Shown: positions 20,188 to 23,029 of the stretch, piece after piece
Layout: each line of letters starts with the position of its first letter
Numbering within the stretch: the first letter of the stretch is position 1
DNA from: Azolla pinnata
Taxonomy: Eukaryota > Streptophyta > Polypodiopsida > Salviniales > Salviniaceae
Length of the DNA stretch: 23,029 nucleotides
Direction: 5' to 3'
NCBI GenBank assembly: GCA_037176905.1
Contig: JBBBWG010007102.1
Location: 1-23,029, forward strand
Notes under the pieces: generated by a model
Seen by the model: only the letters and a program-made list of their open reading frames with translations
The model's database searches: none
Told to the model about the DNA's origin: nothing
Translations under genes and position numbers: made by a program

Positions 20188-23014
20188 ATGAAGTCCCACT
20201 CTCTGTTCTCCTGCTTGCCTGGACCCCATAGCTGCCTCAACCTCAGCAGCAGCTGCGATGCCAAGAATCAATGCTCCCCTCCTCACCCGCAGCATAGAAA
20301 ACAAGGGCAAGACCACGGAGATCACGAGGAAGAAGGGCACGACTCTCTGCCTCCTTCCGTAGAAGTCTTTCCTTCAGATGTATGCAAAGTCTTTCTTACT
20401 TTCAAAAATTTGTAGCAAAATTTCGTTTTTTGTGGTTGTTGTTGTTGTTGTTGTTGCAAGTATGTATGTTCTGCTTTGGCCATCTCTCTTTCTGACGGGC
20501 TTCAGTCCTGGGTCAGTGGTATGCCGTGTATCATGGTGTGGATTGCTCCTGCGTATTTTTGAAAAATACCATGAATTTTCAGCTAACACCATACAATTTA
20601 AGTGTGTTTCACATACGTACTTCACCCGTGCATACACAGATACGCACATACCTGTGTACTTACATGCAGACATACATGTGTATCTACATAACACATACAA
20701 GCATCTATGTACATGTATGCACATACTATCAAATATATGTAAATACCTATCCAGTAAGTACACACACATATGTGTTGGCATGTGTGCTTACAATGTCCAC
20801 ATATGTGAGTAATTTTCTGATTACTCTTTTCAGGTGGTAAATTCCAAGCCCTTCACAACTGAGACAATCAACTTGCAGGGTGGGCTTGTCTTGTTGAAGG
20901 TATATTCTAATATAATGTAGGTATTAGCATCACGAGTTTGTACCTGTCGAACTTTTTGTTATCATTACATTGCTACAGATGCCCAGATATTATTCACCCT
21001 TAGTCGTTGTTAACCGAATTTGATCGATATACTTTTCCATCCATACAGTTTTACATTCCGTGATTTTTTTCATGAGAATTGAAATTTTAAGTGAAAATAG
21101 GATAGTAATCTCTGAAGGCATCCCATGTATTTGAATCTGGCATTTGTTTTTCCCTTCTAAAGCCTGAATGGGATAAGGTCTAACATTGGCATGTACGAAG
21201 TGCATGCTATTCATGTTTCATGAGCATGGAAAATTTTTAAGTGCAAATATAAAGATGATCTCTGAAGGTATTCCATGGATGGAAGCCCGGGTTTCCTTTC
21301 TTTTTATTTGGACAAGATGGTATCTGTTATTGACTTATATGCAAGAATTTTTTGAACATATGAAAACATTGAAGCAAAAATATGAAGATAAAATCTAAAA
21401 TCATTTCCATAGATGCGAATCTGCCATTCTTGTTTCCTTGATTGGAATGAGATAATACCTGATGTTTGCATATCTGAAGGTGTTTACCATGATTAGTGCA
21501 TCATTGGTGCTATAGTCTCTATAGAGGAGGTAGCGTATCATTAGCTGGCTAGCAGTTGTACAGGGCTATTCAGTGTATCACTACACTAATCAGTTGAAAG
21601 GGTAATAATATGGACAAGCAATTCATCGACTTTGGAAATCAATGGTTTCTCCCAGGGCCGGGTAAATTCAACAGAGATATTGGGTGTAGGAAACTCGGAT
21701 CTTATTCCAGGAAAATACGAAGGTATTATCCTTTTTTCTGCTGAATGAACAGACTTGCTGTTTTGTTGTTTTTCAATCAGCTCGAAGAGATAAGGCGCTG
21801 TTTTTCGCAGGAGGTTTGAAGCTATGGGAGTGTGCGGCTGACCTCGTGAACATTCTGCAGGATGAGGTCAAGGATGGAAGATTGTCATTCAGAGGAAAGC
21901 GTGTGCTAGAAGTCGGTATTTGTGTTCCTTTTCTCAAAACAAATTGATATCAAAGTTGTAAATTATGTAAACGTGTTGTGTACATTTGTATGTATAACGT
22001 GGCTTTGTACATTTTTGTATTCACAATGTATTGTGTATTTGTACATATAATGTGTTTCTGTCTCGTGGAAATTGCTAACTTTTTCTACTACTGCAAAAAT
22101 CAGCTTGGATGCGGCCATGGCCTACCTGGAATTTATGCTTGTCTTAAGGTCTCTCTCTCTCTCTCCGCTGCCCACGTTTCACCTGTAAATGCATGGTTCT
22201 TTTCCTCTCATTGTAAGCAGAATAGGTTTTTTGTTCAGATATCTGTTGCCAGGAAGGTGGATTGCTGTTCTCTCTTTCCCTCTCACACACATGAGTTATT
22301 AGTTCTTGGTCTCATGGGTGTAAATTCTACATTTTTATTCTATATCCAATTATAGTGCAGGGAGATTTGGATTTCATTTGTCCAGATATCGTAATGCTTA
22401 GATCTCATGGTCACATTCGCATCCAGAATCTTTGTCTCTTTCTATCACTTGCTTGCCTATGATTGCCTTAAAGCCAAAAGCCAAAACCCTAATCATATAA
22501 TGCTTGTTTTCAGGGAGCATCCACCGTACACTTTCAGGACTTCAATGTGGAGGTGTTACAAAGCTTAACTATCCGCAATGTGGCTGCAAATCTTGATCTT
22601 GCATCTGCCCGACAGAGTCAGCATCAAGGTGATAGCGGTCTGAATAAGATGAAACAGCTGGCACCTGATATACACTACTATGCTGGGGACTGGAGCAAGA
22701 TGGAGGGCTTTCTCTCAGTATTCAATCCAGAGCTATTGAACGAGATAGGTCCGGACTCGCATGATGGTGTATGCCAAGTAGGAGGAGAATCGTTACAAGA
22801 CGGTTCGGCTGAAAGCACGGTTGAGAAGCACAATGATTCAAACATGGATCGAGGTCTGAAAAAGCGGCACGCAAGGAAGCTGTCGAGCAGCCGAGCATGC
22901 GAAAGGGCAATCGATGATGTTGATGCCTCGGAGGGTGGTTATGACATCATCCTGATGTCGGAAACTGTGTACTCCATAGCCACGTTGCCGAAGCTATATG
23001 CACTTGTAAAGAAG
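20188..23014 (+). CDS. METTL18: METTL18-like protein-histidine N-methyltransferase (At2g43320-like), 3' partial, six exons seen
   Basis: Exons: 20188-20379, 20834-20899, 21656-21722, 21811-21911, 22104-22148, 22514-23014. All phases agree, giving 324 codons so far; the last exon ends at a donor (AAG/GTACTC), so the gene continues outside. The ATG at 20188 (MKSHSLFSCLPG) was chosen over earlier in-frame GTG codons because plant relatives start similarly. After a His/Glu-rich N-terminal region the methyltransferase fold shows SFRGKRVLE-LGCGHGLPGIYACLK (SAM-binding motif I, about 143-151), GASTVHFQDFN and GGYDIILMSETVYS (post-I and motif IV region). Animal and yeast members methylate a histidine of ribosomal protein L3; the same substrate is inferred here. 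Between the two halves there is a charged insertion of about 70 residues, similar in placement to plant homologues. The donor of exon 4 (GAA/GTCGGT) is weak but is the only phase that restores LELGCG. Confidence 0.88.
20380..20833 (+). other. Intron 1 of the METTL18-like gene
   Basis: Runs from GTATGC to TTTTCAG. It contains a (GTT)7 microsatellite at 20435-20456 and about 200 bp of ACATAY-type low-complexity sequence near 20600-20800. Plus- and minus-strand open frames here are low-complexity artefacts. Confidence 0.75.
20435..20456 (+). repeat. (GTT)7 microsatellite
   Basis: A pure GTT run inside intron 1 of the METTL18-like gene. It is the complement of the CAA motif seen at the start of the window. 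Confidence 0.95.
20900..21655 (+). other. Intron 2 of the METTL18-like gene
   Basis: 756 bp from GTATAT to CCCAG. It holds a three-copy diverged tandem repeat (next entry) and no coding sequence that I can recognise. Confidence 0.75.
21070..21482 (+). repeat. Diverged tandem repeat, three copies of about 130-150 bp, in METTL18-like intron 2
   Basis: Shared landmarks are TTTCATGAG..., AAGTG(A/C)AAATA, ATCTCTGAAGG (21109 and 21258), T(T/C)CCAT (21121, 21271 and 21405), a CTGGCATT or CTGCCATT word followed by T/C-rich sequence, and a GATAAGGTCT-like word before the next copy. Copies begin near 21070, 21217 and 21351 and are strongly diverged from each other. Confidence 0.6.
22149..22513 (+). 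other. Intron 5 of the METTL18-like gene
   Basis: 365 bp from GTCTCTCTCTC to TGTTTTCAG. It opens with a CT dinucleotide run directly after the donor. A 125-codon open frame at 21978-22355 spans exon 5 and its flanking introns and is not a separate gene. Confidence 0.75.
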
Positions 23015-23029
23015 GTACTCTTTCCTTTT

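Noticed and set aside
20374-20840. Open frames on both strands in METTL18-like intron 1
   Set aside because: Translations of the GTT microsatellite and ACATAY low-complexity sequence inside a well-supported intron.
21978-22355. 125-codon plus-strand open frame containing LGCGHGLPGIYACLK
   Set aside because: It is exon 5 of the METTL18-like gene with intron read-through on both sides, not a separate gene.

Overview
The window is nuclear DNA of a land plant. Introns follow the GT-AG rule, 5' leaders are pyrimidine-rich and contain introns, and three of the genes belong to plant families: a PLS-class pentatricopeptide repeat (PPR) protein, an RS2Z splicing factor and a plant-only conserved nuclear protein. 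The wording of the PPR E region resembles the large PPR families of seed-free vascular plants (ferns, lycophytes). That placement is an impression from the sequence, not a tested result. Nothing bacterial, viral or CRISPR-like was seen.

Layout. 1-793 (+): 3' end of a PPR gene whose reading frame runs straight out of a CAA/AAC microsatellite, giving a poly-asparagine tract. 899-1262: a tandem array of a 100-bp unit. 2709-8744 (-): a 15-exon coding region that I could join in one frame into a 1,339-residue conserved nuclear protein of unknown function, with a separate 5' leader exon near 10016-10250. 10260-12350: intergenic DNA. 12428-12527: a 100-N assembly gap flanked on both sides by the same 77 bp. 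12946-16009 (-): a 6-exon RS2Z-type SR splicing factor of 361 residues (RRM, two CCHC zinc knuckles, RS and SP regions), with a 5' leader exon and TATA box near 17511-17613. 18065-18871 (-): a GC-rich single-exon gene with an ADELF...GKIRPL motif and a TATA box near 19124. 20188-23014 (+, runs off the window): the first six exons of a METTL18-like protein-histidine methyltransferase.

The genes do not form a pathway. Two of them (the RS2Z factor and possibly the SRRM2-like protein) belong to nuclear RNA biology, and the METTL18-like enzyme is expected to act on ribosomal protein. The short ADELF gene and the METTL18-like gene are divergently transcribed from a shared region of about 1 kb.

I found no clearly new biological system. 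The observations most worth a second look are the poly-Asn PPR junction, the unmerged assembly overlap at the gap, a cluster of six UGGUGG motifs next to a candidate poison exon in the RS2Z gene, and the dense ACGT-rich alternating tract upstream of that gene. All exon boundaries were read by eye from splice consensus, phase and remembered family similarity. No alignment or RNA data were used.
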